This document shows positions 25,085 to 33,538 of a stretch of DNA of 43,817 bases, one piece after another. Under the pieces are notes generated by a model. It ran no database searches. It was not told the origin of the DNA and saw nothing but the letters and a program-made list of their open reading frames with translations. Each line of letters begins with the position of its first letter. The stretch's first letter is position 1. A program made the position numbers and the translations under genes. Source of the stretch: Bacteroidales bacterium (GTDB taxonomy: Bacteria; Bacteroidota; Bacteroidia; Bacteroidales; Marinilabiliaceae). Location: positions 1 through 43,817 of the forward strand of contig JAFPZF010000041.1 in the NCBI GenBank assembly GCA_017417385.1, in the 5' to 3' direction.

Positions 25085-28000
25085 ATGACACACGAAGTAA
25101 GGAAAGTAGTGATATTAGGCTCGGGGGCGCTGAAGATAGGCGAGGCCGGGGAGTTTGACTACTCGGGGTCACAGGCACTGAAGGCACTAAAGGAGGAGGG
25201 AGTCCGCACCGTCCTCATCAACCCGAATATTGCTACGATACAGACGTCGGAGAACATAGCGGACAAGATCTATTTCCTGCCGGTGACGCCTTACTTCGTA
25301 GAGAGGATAATCGAGAAGGAGCGTCCGGACGGCATCTTGCTGTCGTTTGGAGGACAGACCGCGTTGAACTGTGGCGTGGCGCTGCACCAGTCGGGCGTCC
25401 TGAAGAAGTATGACGTCAGGGTGCTTGGCACACCGGTCGAGGCGATCATCGACACCGAGGACAGAGAGATCTTTGCAGACCTCTTGAAGGAGATAGACGT
25501 CAAGACACCGCAGAGCATAGCGGTGAACACCGTCGAGGAGGCGCTTGCGGCATCCGACAAGATAGGATTCCCGATAATAGTCAGGGCGGCGTACACGCTA
25601 GGCGGCATGGGCTCGGGCTTCTGCAACAACAAGGAGGAGCTCGTCCAGAGGGCCGAGAATGCGCTCTCGTACTCCAACCAGATACTCGTCGAGGAGAGCT
25701 TGAAGGGGTGGAAGGAAGTCGAGTATGAGGTCGTCCGAGACGCATACGACAACTGCATCACCGTCTGCAACATGGAGAACTTCGACCCGCTCGGCATCCA
25801 TACCGGCGAGAGCATCGTCGTCGCACCTAGCCAGACGTTGACGAACAGCGAGTATCATAAGTTGAGGGAGATAGCCATCAAGGTTGTCAGGAGAGTCGGC
25901 ATCGTCGGTGAGTGCAACGTCCAGTATGCGCTGGACCCGAACTCGGAGGACTACAGAGTCATCGAGGTCAATGCCCGATTGTCGAGGTCGTCGGCCTTGG
26001 CATCGAAGGCGACAGGATATCCGTTGGCGTTCGTAGCGGCGAAGCTCGGACTCGGCTATGGACTGTGGGAGCTGAAGAACTCCGTCACGAAGACCACGCC
26101 GGCGTTCTTTGAGCCAGCGCTCGACTACATAGTATGCAAGATCCCGAGATGGGACCTCGGCAAGTTCACAGGCGTCTCGAAGCAGATAGGCAGTTCGATG
26201 AAGTCCGTCGGCGAGATCATGGCGATCGGCAGGACCTTCGAGGAGGTCATCCAGAAGGGCTTGAGGATGGTCGGCCAGGGCATGCACGGATTCTGCGGCA
26301 ATCAGCCGCTCAAGGGCATCGACATCAAGGGCGAGCTGGCGGAGCCTACCGACAAGCGAGTCTTTGCCATCAGCGAGGCCATGGCAGCGGGCATGACAGT
26401 CGACGAGATACATGACATCACGAAGATAGACAAGTGGTTCCTCTACAAGTTGGCACATCTGGACGACATCCGAAGGAGGTTGGCCGAGAAGAGCAAGATA
26501 GAGGAGGTCAGCGACGATCTGCTGAAGGAGGCCAAGGTAGCGGGCTTCAGTGACTTCCAGATAGCGAGGATAGTCATGAAGGACAGCACTCGGAAGATGG
26601 AGGAGCAGCAGCTCGAGGTCAGGGAGAACAGAAAGAAGAGGGGCATAGTCCCAGTCGTCAAGCAGATAGACACCATGGCGGGCGAGTTCCCGGCGCAGAT
26701 CAACTACCTGTACCTCACGTACTCGGGCAAGGAGAACGACGTCAAGTACGTCGGTGACCACAGGTCAGTCATCGTCCTCGGTTCGGGAGCATATAGAATC
26801 GGTTCGTCAGTCGAGTTCGACTGGTGCTCGGTGAACGCCATCAACACCATCAAGCAGCAGGGTCTGCGCTCCGTCATGATCAACTACAATCCGGAGACCG
26901 TCAGCACAGACTATGACGTCTGCGACAGACTGTATTTCGACGAGTTGACAGAGGAGCGAGTTCTCGACATCATAGACCTCGAGAATCCGAAGGGCGTGAT
27001 AGTCTCGGTGGGCGGACAGATCCCGAACAACCTTGCGATGAAGCTATACAGGCGTAACGTACCAATACTGGGTACGTCGCCACTCAACATAGACAGGGCG
27101 GAGAACAGGTCGAAGTTCAGCAGCCTGCTTGACGAGCTCGGAGTCAACCAGCCGAAGTGGAGCGAGTTGACGACCATAGACGACATCTACAAGTTCGTCG
27201 ATGAGGTAGGGTTCCCAGTCCTCGTGCGTCCGAGCTACGTGCTCTCTGGCGCGGCGATGAACGTCGTCTCGAACAGGGAGGAGCTCGGGTACTTCCTGAA
27301 CCTTGCGGCTAACGTCTCGAAGGAGTTCCCAGTCGTCGTCTCGCAGTTCATAGAGCAGGCGAAGGAGATAGAGTTCGACGCAGTAGCTCAGGGCGGTGAG
27401 ATCATAGCGTACGCAATCTCGGAGCACGTAGAGTTCGCCGGAGTGCACTCAGGAGACGCCACCATAGTCTTCCCGCCGCAGAAGCTGTACGTCGAGACCG
27501 TCAAGAGAATCAAGAAGACAGCAAGGCAGATAGCGAAGGCGCTGGAGATCAGTGGACCGTTCAACATGCAGTTGATGGCGAAGAACAACGAGATCATGGT
27601 CATCGAGGTGAACCTGAGGGCGTCTAGAAGTTTCCCATTTGTCAGCAAGGTGTTGAAGGTGAACCTCATCGAGCTTGCGACGCGAGTCATGCTCGGGTTG
27701 CCAGTCGAGAAGCCGAGCAAGAGCCTGTTCGACATCGACTACGTCGGTATCAAGGCGCCGCAGTTCTCGTTCGCACGCCTGCAGAAGGCCGACCCAGTGC
27801 TGGGCGTCGATATGTCGTCGACTGGCGAGGTCGGTTGCATAGGCAACTCGTTTGACGATGCGGTGCTCGAGTCGATGCTCTCAGTCGGCTACAGGATACC
27901 GAAGAAGAACGTACTCATCTCGTCGGGTGGAGCGAGGAGCAAGATGGAGCTGCTCGATGCCGCCAAGCTGTTGAAGCAGAAGGGATATAACATCTATGCC

Positions 28001-28303
28001 ACGCATGGCACGCAGAAGTACCTCCAGGAGAACGGCGTCGAGAGCACGCTACTCTACTGGCCGGACGAGAACACGCAGCCTAACGTCGTCGACTACATCA
28101 GGGACAAGAAGATAGACCTCGTCATCAACATCCCGAAGAACCTGACTCACAACGAGTTGGCCAACGGTTATAAGATCAGGAGGGATGCGATAGACTTCAA
28201 CGTCCCGTTGATCACGAATGCGAGGTTGGCTAGTGCGTTCATCATAGCGTTCTGCAGGATGGGGCAGGATAGGATACCGATCAAGGCTTGGGACGAGTAT
28301 TAG
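25085..28303 (+). CDS. carB: Carbamoyl-phosphate synthase, large subunit
   Basis: CarB makes carbamoyl phosphate from bicarbonate, ammonia (delivered by CarA) and two ATP, feeding pyrimidine and arginine synthesis. The ATG at 25085 gives 1072 residues, the usual length; an in-frame start at 25049 adds an unconserved lysine-rich stretch. The two homologous halves are visible: VVILGSGALKIGEAGEFDYSG near the start and VIVLGSGAYRIGSSVEFDWCS near residue 560. Each is followed by an ATP-grasp region (VRAAYTLGGMGSGF; VRPSYVLSGAAMNV). The C-terminal allosteric MGS-like domain begins near NVLISSGGARSKMEL. No frameshift or missing region was seen. The partner carA is 3.7 kb downstream rather than adjacent. 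Confidence 0.95.
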   Translation: MTHEVRKVVILGSGALKIGEAGEFDYSGSQALKALKEEGVRTVLINPNIATIQTSENIADKIYFLPVTPYFVERIIEKERPDGILLSFGGQTALNCGVALHQSGVLKKYDVRVLGTPVEAIIDTEDREIFADLLKEIDVKTPQSIAVNTVEEALAASDKIGFPIIVRAAYTLGGMGSGFCNNKEELVQRAENALSYSNQILVEESLKGWKEVEYEVVRDAYDNCITVCNMENFDPLGIHTGESIVVAPSQTLTNSEYHKLREIAIKVVRRVGIVGECNVQYALDPNSEDYRVIEVNARLSRSSALASKATGYPLAFVAAKLGLGYGLWELKNSVTKTTPAFFEPALDYIVCKIPRWDLGKFTGVSKQIGSSMKSVGEIMAIGRTFEEVIQKGLRMVGQGMHGFCGNQPLKGIDIKGELAEPTDKRVFAISEAMAAGMTVDEIHDITKIDKWFLYKLAHLDDIRRRLAEKSKIEEVSDDLLKEAKVAGFSDFQIARIVMKDSTRKMEEQQLEVRENRKKRGIVPVVKQIDTMAGEFPAQINYLYLTYSGKENDVKYVGDHRSVIVLGSGAYRIGSSVEFDWCSVNAINTIKQQGLRSVMINYNPETVSTDYDVCDRLYFDELTEERVLDIIDLENPKGVIVSVGGQIPNNLAMKLYRRNVPILGTSPLNIDRAENRSKFSSLLDELGVNQPKWSELTTIDDIYKFVDEVGFPVLVRPSYVLSGAAMNVVSNREELGYFLNLAANVSKEFPVVVSQFIEQAKEIEFDAVAQGGEIIAYAISEHVEFAGVHSGDATIVFPPQKLYVETVKRIKKTARQIAKALEISGPFNMQLMAKNNEIMVIEVNLRASRSFPFVSKVLKVNLIELATRVMLGLPVEKPSKSLFDIDYVGIKAPQFSFARLQKADPVLGVDMSSTGEVGCIGNSFDDAVLESMLSVGYRIPKKNVLISSGGARSKMELLDAAKLLKQKGYNIYATHGTQKYLQENGVESTLLYWPDENTQPNVVDYIRDKKIDLVINIPKNLTHNELANGYKIRRDAIDFNVPLITNARLASAFIIAFCRMGQDRIPIKAWDEY

Positions 28304-28422
28304 AGAAAACCTCTATAAATTGCTTTTTCGGTGTTGCGGGAGCCGTAGAGAGGCGTCTGCACAGCGAGAGAGCCTGAGATCTGGAGCCTTCCAAACGGAA
28401 GATTAAGGAAAGAAGAATAAAT

Positions 28423-28458
28423 TGCAGGAGGGGCTTTTGTAGCTTTTCCTGCATTTTT
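28423..28458 (+). terminator. Strong hairpin plus U tract between carB and the CapA-family gene
   Basis: TGCAGGAGGGGCT (28423-28435) and AGCTTTTCCTGCA (28441-28453) form a 13-bp stem with three G-U pairs and a 5-nt loop, followed by five T residues. It probably ends the carB transcript. It ends only 15 nt before the next ATG, so the next gene needs read-through or a start very close to it; an attenuator role is possible. Just after the carB stop, CTCTATAAATTGCTTTTTC (28310-28328) matches the left end of the inverted-repeat element at 42981. Confidence 0.8.
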
Positions 28459-28473
28459 AAAATATAGAAGCTG

Positions 28474-29664
28474 ATGAAAAGAGTATTAGGACAGGTGGCG
28501 GCGACAGTTGCGATACTGGTTGCGGTAGGCTGGACGGGGATAGCGTGCAGCGGAGCGAGGGCGGCGGAGCAGGACACGACGCTCGTAGATAGCACGGAGG
28601 AAGTCGTGGCGCTCAACGACAGTGGCATCGTCAGGCTACTATTTGCCGGGGACATGATGCAACATGATGGGCAGATCAAGGCCGCATACGACACGGCGAC
28701 GAAGGGCTATGACTACTCCAGCTACTTCAGGTATCTGAGTCCGATAAGCCTCGACGCAGACCTTGCGATATGCAACCTCGAGGTGACGCTCGGCGGTGCG
28801 CCGTATAAAGGCTATCCGCAGTTCAGTGCGCCCGACGAGTATGCGCAGGAGATCATGGATGCAGGGTATGACATATTTCTGACCGCGAACAACCACTGCC
28901 TTGACAGGGGGAAGAAGGGACTCGAGAGGACCATAGATTGGCTGAAAGACAAGGACATACCTCAGATAGGGACGTATAAGGACAGTCTGGACAGGGCGAA
29001 GAGGTATCCCGCATTGACAGAGTACAACGGGGTCAAGTTCGTCCTCCTGAACTACACATACGGGACGAACGGGCTGAAGGTGAAAGGCGGTAACATAGTC
29101 AACTACATCGACAAGGCCGTCATAAAGAAAGACATAGCGAAGGCCAAGGCGCTGGAGCCCGACTACATCATAGCGTGCATGCACTGGGGGATAGAGTACG
29201 TCACGACGCCGAACAAGGAACAGAAAGACATGGCGAAGTGGCTCATAAACCAGGGCGTGGACCACGTCATAGGCGGGCATCCGCACGTCGTCCAGCCGGT
29301 CGAGATAATAGAGACCAAGGACGGGCGGAAGCATTTCGTCATCTATTCGCAGGGCAATGTCATCTCGAACATGCGGAAGAAGAACACCGACTTCGGAGTC
29401 CTCGTCGGGCTGACGCTTCAGGCGAAGGGTGACAGTGCGGACTACAACGTCACGGCGGAGACAGCATGGTATACGGCATATCACGTCGGTCGGCCGGACA
29501 ACACGAAGTTGAAGAACTTCGTCGCTTACCCATCGGGACTTGACGAGGCAGTATTGCCGGGTGACGAGGCTGAGAGGCTGGCGGAGGCCGTCAAGGACTG
29601 CCAGGCGATAATGGCTACGGGCGACAGCATAACGGAGAAGACGAGCAGGAACTGGGGATGGTAG
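28474..29664 (+). CDS. CapA-family (PGA_cap) metallophosphatase-like exported protein
   Basis: The 396-residue exported protein has an N-terminal hydrophobic segment ending GIACSG, a possible but imperfect lipobox. The rest matches the CapA/PGA_cap fold related to calcineurin-like phosphatases: LLFAGDMMQHDGQ, ADLAICNLEVTLGG, FLTANNHCLDRGKKGL, ACMHWGIEY and VIGGHPHVVQP, which supply the conserved Asp, Asn and His positions. Named for CapA of Bacillus poly-gamma-glutamate synthesis, the family is widespread in Bacteroidetes, where the substrate is unknown; no capBC genes are nearby. It sits between carB and carA, with a strong hairpin immediately before it. Confidence 0.85.
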   Translation: MKRVLGQVAATVAILVAVGWTGIACSGARAAEQDTTLVDSTEEVVALNDSGIVRLLFAGDMMQHDGQIKAAYDTATKGYDYSSYFRYLSPISLDADLAICNLEVTLGGAPYKGYPQFSAPDEYAQEIMDAGYDIFLTANNHCLDRGKKGLERTIDWLKDKDIPQIGTYKDSLDRAKRYPALTEYNGVKFVLLNYTYGTNGLKVKGGNIVNYIDKAVIKKDIAKAKALEPDYIIACMHWGIEYVTTPNKEQKDMAKWLINQGVDHVIGGHPHVVQPVEIIETKDGRKHFVIYSQGNVISNMRKKNTDFGVLVGLTLQAKGDSADYNVTAETAWYTAYHVGRPDNTKLKNFVAYPSGLDEAVLPGDEAERLAEAVKDCQAIMATGDSITEKTSRNWGW

Positions 29665-29981
29665 GGGGAGAGGGGAAGAAGGATAGGGAGAGAAGGGTAG
29701 AGAAGGAGAAGAAGGGAAAGAGAGGGAAGAAGGGGGAGAGAAGGGAGTATCCACGAGCGGAGAATAGAGCATAGGCGATGACCGAGGAGACATCCTACAT
29801 ACACGGACTAGAAGAGTACATCCGCCAAGGCGAGCCACAGAAGCAAGAGCGTGGTCGAGCCTGGCAGACGGCTATCGGACAAAAACAGGTGGACAGGGTC
29901 AAGACATCGTATAACCCGACTCGGAACAAACCGGAAGAGCATAGTAGAATAATTTGCAAATCAATTAATCAACAGATACAC
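29665..29981 (+). other. Polypurine spacer before the BspA-like gene
   Basis: From 29665 to about 29750 the strand is almost pure G and A (GGGGAGAGGGGAAGAAGGA and similar). The rest is open in the frame of the next gene from 29778, but the encoded residues have no signal peptide and look non-coding. No clear promoter; ATAATTTG at 29949-29956 only partly matches the -7 consensus. Confidence 0.6.
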
Positions 29982-31625
29982 ATGAAACAAGTATTGACAG
30001 TGATTTTTTGCATACTGATGTCAGTAGTGCAGGTGAAGGGAGAGATGGCGAGCGGCGACGGATGGACGCTGGCAGAAGACGGGACGCTGACAGTCGGGAA
30101 AAACTTTGATTACAGTTCGTCAAAGGAGTATCCGTGGTATGGCAACAGGGGAAGCATCGTGAGAGTGGTGTTTACGGGCGACGTGACGAGCATAGGCAGG
30201 AACGCTTTCGACTCTTACTCGACATTGACGAGCGTAGAGATCCCGAGCAGCGTGACGAGCATAGGGAATCATGCTTTCTTTCAATGCGCCAGATTGACGA
30301 GCGTAGAGATTCCGAACGGCGTGAAGAGCATAGGGGAATTGACTTTCAGTAGTTGTTGGATGATAACGAGCGTTGCGATCCCGAGCAGCGTGGTGAGCAT
30401 AGGAAGAGAAGCCTTCACGAAGTGTGGAAACTTGGCGAGCATAAAAGTCGACAAGGGCAACGAGAAGTATGACAGCAGGAATGACTGCAATGCGATCATA
30501 GAGACGGGGACAAACACCCTAATAGTAGCTTGCATGAACACGACAATTCCGAACGGAGTCAAGAGCATAGGGCGAGAGGCGTTCGATAGCTGCGACAAGT
30601 TGAAGAGCATAAAGATTCCGAGTAGCGTGACGAGCATAGGCGAGTTTGCATTCGATGGTTGCAGCGGATTGACGAGCATCGAGATTCCGAGCAGCGTGAC
30701 GAGCATCGCGGGAGCTGCATTCAAAGATTGCAGCGGGCTGACGAGCATAAAGGTAGCTGAGGACAACGAGAAGTATGACAGTCGTGACGATTGCAACGCC
30801 ATCATAGAGACGGAGACAAGCGTTCTCATCGCAGGCTGTATGAACACGACAATCCCGAGTGGCGTGACGAGCATAAAATGGTATGCCTTCTCTAACTGCG
30901 CAGGGCTGAAAAGCGTGGAGATCCCGAGCAGCGTGACGAGCATAGGGACGAATGCCTTCTATAGTTGCAGCGGACTGACGAGTGTGGTGATTCCGAGCGG
31001 GGTGACGAGCATAGGCAGTACGGCTTTCAGGTATTGCACAGGTCTGACGAGCGTGGAAATCCCGAGCAGCGTGACGAGCATAGGCGAATATGCATTCACA
31101 TCATGCTACAAATTGACGAGCGTGAAGACCTTGTCGAAGACTCCGCTAACAGTGAAGTCAAATATTTTTAGCACCGCCGACATGAGCAAGGCGACGCTAT
31201 ACGTGCCAGAAGATGCCGTCGAAGCATATAAGACAGCAGATGTGTGGAAGAATTTTGGAGAGATAGTCGGGATAGCTAAGACCGCTCAAGAGAAGGCAGA
31301 TGAAGAGGCATCGGAGGCGGTGGAGAAAGACATAGAAGAAATAGGAGAAGTGGAGAACACCGATGAGTGCAGGAAGAGGATCGAGACAGCGAGGGAGGCG
31401 TATGACAAGTTGACGGAGACGCAGCAAGAACTTGTAAGGAACTACTCGAAGCTTACAACAGCAGAAGAGACGTATGCAGCGTATGCCACAAGACCGATGG
31501 CCATCAAGACAGTCTGGGCAGTAGAAGGCGGCAGCTGGTATGACAAGAGCGGGAGAAAGTTAGCAGGGAAGCCGACGAGGAAGGGAGTGTATGTGCATGG
31601 CGGGAAGATAGAGATAGTGAAATAG
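29982..31625 (+). CDS. BspA-like leucine-rich repeat surface protein
   Basis: The ATG at 29982 is chosen because it starts a signal peptide (MKQVLTVIFCILMSVVQVKG); the frame extends upstream without one. The 547-residue product has an N-terminal GDGWTLAEDGTLTV strand segment. About twelve BspA/LRR_5 repeats of about 23 residues follow (IPSSVTSIGxxAFxxCSGLTS), interrupted twice by an insert containing KYDSRNDCNAIIE. A segment (residues about 430-495) matches the 64-residue module of the giant protein at 17081 (REAYDKLTETQQELVRNYSKLTTAEETY). The end is WYDKSGRKLAGKPTRKGVYV. BspA-like proteins bind host or matrix proteins in several Bacteroidetes; an adhesive surface role is inferred. Confidence 0.87.
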   Translation: MKQVLTVIFCILMSVVQVKGEMASGDGWTLAEDGTLTVGKNFDYSSSKEYPWYGNRGSIVRVVFTGDVTSIGRNAFDSYSTLTSVEIPSSVTSIGNHAFFQCARLTSVEIPNGVKSIGELTFSSCWMITSVAIPSSVVSIGREAFTKCGNLASIKVDKGNEKYDSRNDCNAIIETGTNTLIVACMNTTIPNGVKSIGREAFDSCDKLKSIKIPSSVTSIGEFAFDGCSGLTSIEIPSSVTSIAGAAFKDCSGLTSIKVAEDNEKYDSRDDCNAIIETETSVLIAGCMNTTIPSGVTSIKWYAFSNCAGLKSVEIPSSVTSIGTNAFYSCSGLTSVVIPSGVTSIGSTAFRYCTGLTSVEIPSSVTSIGEYAFTSCYKLTSVKTLSKTPLTVKSNIFSTADMSKATLYVPEDAVEAYKTADVWKNFGEIVGIAKTAQEKADEEASEAVEKDIEEIGEVENTDECRKRIETAREAYDKLTETQQELVRNYSKLTTAEETYAAYATRPMAIKTVWAVEGGSWYDKSGRKLAGKPTRKGVYVHGGKIEIVK

Positions 31626-31649
31626 AATTTCAGGCAAATAGAACCACAA

Positions 31650-31687
31650 GGGGTGCTGACAGAGACTCGCTGTCGGCACCCCATTTT
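31650..31687 (+). terminator. Intrinsic terminator after the BspA-like gene
   Basis: GGGGTGCTGACAG (31650-31662) pairs with CTGTCGGCACCCC (31670-31682) over 13 bp with one G-U pair and a 7-nt loop, followed by ATTTT. Confidence 0.85.
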
Positions 31688-31970
31688 CGTGCAGGGAGGA
31701 GAAAGAGAGAGGGGAGCGGAGAGAAAGTCGGGAGAGCATCAAGGAGGCAGAGATTAGCGATTGACAGATAGAGTTAATCGTTGATGTGTGAGGGACGGGG
31801 GAGGACGGGGAATTTTTACATAGGAGAGAAGTGAGGTCATGGAGGGGGAGAACGAGGAAGGAAGGCGAGAAAAGGGAAGAGGAGAGGAGGAGAAGGGGAG
31901 GAGAGGAGGCACGACAGGGCGAACGGTAGAGGCGAACAGAGAGATAGGGGGAGAGAAAAACGTGGTGCAA
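31688..31970 (+). other. Polypurine spacer upstream of carA
   Basis: The stretch is purine-rich on this strand throughout, interrupted near 31755-31800 by a more AT-rich segment (GCGATTGACAG, GTTAATCGTTGATG). A 135-codon frame from 31839 runs into carA in another phase and is Arg/Gly/Glu-rich, so it is not credited. No gene was seen. Confidence 0.6.
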
Positions 31971-32001
31971 TTGGCGAGAACGATTTTTTGTATTAAATTT
32001 G
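31971..32001 (+). promoter_or_regulatory. Bacteroidota-type promoter of carA
   Basis: TTG at 31971-31973 is followed after 20 nt by TAAATTTG at 31994-32001, an exact -7 match. A start near 32008 leaves a leader of about 27 nt. It shows that carA is transcribed independently of carB. Confidence 0.75.
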
Positions 32002-32034
32002 CCGAGATAAAAAGGAAAAAAAACAGGCCGACCG

Positions 32035-33129
32035 ATGACAGACATAAGAAAGAAGGCGCGATTGATACTCGAGGACGGGACAGTCCTGGAGGGATATTCG
32101 TTTGGCAGCGAGAAGTCTCGCGCAGGCGAGGTGGTGTTCAACACGGCGATGTCCGGGTATCCGGAGAGCCTTACGGACCCGTCGTATGCTGGTCAGATAC
32201 TGATATTCACGTATCCGCTGATAGGGAACTATGGCGTACCTCATGACGATGTGGACGCGGCAACGGGTCTGCCGAAGTTCTTCGAGTCGGAGAAGATACA
32301 TGTCTCGGGCGTAGTTGTCAGCGAGTATTCTCAGGAGTACAGCCATTGGAACGCGCAGCAGAGCCTGAGCGAGTGGCTCAAGAAGGAGGGCGTCCCGGCG
32401 ATAGAGGGAATAGACACGAGGGCACTCACGCAGAAGATCAGGGAGAAGGGCGCGATGCTCGGCAAGATAGAGTTTGACGGGGACAGCGTCGAGCTGCATG
32501 ACCCGAACAAGGACAACCTCGTAGCACAGGTCTCGACGAAGGAGGTCAAGACGTACGGCAACGGGCGTTATAAGATAGCGATGGTAGATACGGGAGCGAA
32601 GTATAACATCATCAGGTGTCTGCTGAAGAGAGACGTCACCGTCGTAAGAGTTCCGTGGGACTATGACTTCACGCAGATAGACTATGACGGTCTGATGCTG
32701 TCGAACGGACCTGGCGACCCGCAGATGTGTCAGGCTACGATAGCGAACATCAGGAAGGCCATCGAGATAGGCAAGCCAATCTTCGGCATCTGCCTGGGCA
32801 ACCAGCTGCTTGGGCTGGCGGCAGGCGGTAAGACATACAAGCTCCCATACGGACACAGGGCTCACAACCACCCGGTCAGGAGGTGTGGCACGAACCAGTG
32901 CTACATCACGAGCCAGAATCACGGTTTTGCGCTTGACACGGCGTCGCTCGGAGGTGAGTGGGAGGCTAGCTTCGTGAACATAAACGATGGTACGAACGAG
33001 GGCATCCGTCATAAGAGCAAGCCATATTTCTCGACGCAGTTCCACCCGGAGGCAAGTTCGGGACCTACGGACACCGAGAAGTTCTTCGACGAGTTCGTAG
33101 AGAACATCAGGAAGAGCAAGGGCGAGTAG
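32035..33129 (+). CDS. carA: Carbamoyl-phosphate synthase, small (glutaminase) subunit
   Basis: CarA hydrolyses glutamine and channels ammonia to CarB. The 364-residue length is normal. The N-terminal CPSase small-chain domain is clear: LILEDGTVLEGYSFGSE, VVFNTAMSGYPESLTDPSY and YPLIGNYGVP. The class I amidotransferase domain follows, with MLSNGPGDP, the nucleophile Cys253 in IFGICLGNQLLGLA, and His337/Glu339 in QFHPEASSGP. All expected catalytic residues are present. It has its own promoter close upstream and lies downstream of carB, with two surface-protein genes between, instead of preceding carB in an operon. The next gene starts 26 nt downstream. Confidence 0.95.
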   Translation: MTDIRKKARLILEDGTVLEGYSFGSEKSRAGEVVFNTAMSGYPESLTDPSYAGQILIFTYPLIGNYGVPHDDVDAATGLPKFFESEKIHVSGVVVSEYSQEYSHWNAQQSLSEWLKKEGVPAIEGIDTRALTQKIREKGAMLGKIEFDGDSVELHDPNKDNLVAQVSTKEVKTYGNGRYKIAMVDTGAKYNIIRCLLKRDVTVVRVPWDYDFTQIDYDGLMLSNGPGDPQMCQATIANIRKAIEIGKPIFGICLGNQLLGLAAGGKTYKLPYGHRAHNHPVRRCGTNQCYITSQNHGFALDTASLGGEWEASFVNINDGTNEGIRHKSKPYFSTQFHPEASSGPTDTEKFFDEFVENIRKSKGE

Positions 33130-33154
33130 AGACGTAAGAAAAATGTCGTTCTGA

Positions 33155-33538
33155 ATGGATAGCCTAGTCAGTTTTCTCATAGTAGCGGTCCTCGGGCTGG
33201 TCTCCTTCTTCATAGAGAACAAGAAGAAGGCAGATGAAGCGGCGGAGGAGGAACTGATGGCGGCGGTTCGGGCGAAGGCGCAGAGGGAAGCAGAGGAGGC
33301 GAGAGAAGGGAGAGAGAGAAGAGAAGGGAGAGAAGGAAGAGACTATGGATGGAGGGATGACGAGACGGAGCAGCGCGGTGACAATAGAATGATGACACCA
33401 GAGGAGGGAACTCGCGTCTCGGCGAGCGGACCCGAGTCGGCAGAGATGACAGTCGAAGAAGAGAAGCCGTTGATAGGGATAGAAGACGTCCGTCGGGCGG
33501 TAGTCCTGGATGCGGTGATGAAGAGGGTTGAATGGTAA
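33155..33538 (+). CDS. Small single-pass membrane protein of unknown function
   Basis: The 127-residue protein has a short N-terminus, one transmembrane helix (residues about 4-20, SLVSFLIVAVLGLVSFFI) and a long, highly charged, probably disordered region rich in Glu, Arg and Lys (helical at first, then Gly/Arg). The end is more ordered (PLIGIEDVRRAVVLDAVMKR). I do not recognise a family. It starts 26 nt after carA and overlaps the following glycosyltransferase by 7 nt, so it is probably the first gene of the polysaccharide operon or a linker between carA and it. Confidence 0.6.
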   Translation: MDSLVSFLIVAVLGLVSFFIENKKKADEAAEEELMAAVRAKAQREAEEAREGRERREGREGRDYGWRDDETEQRGDNRMMTPEEGTRVSASGPESAEMTVEEEKPLIGIEDVRRAVVLDAVMKRVEW

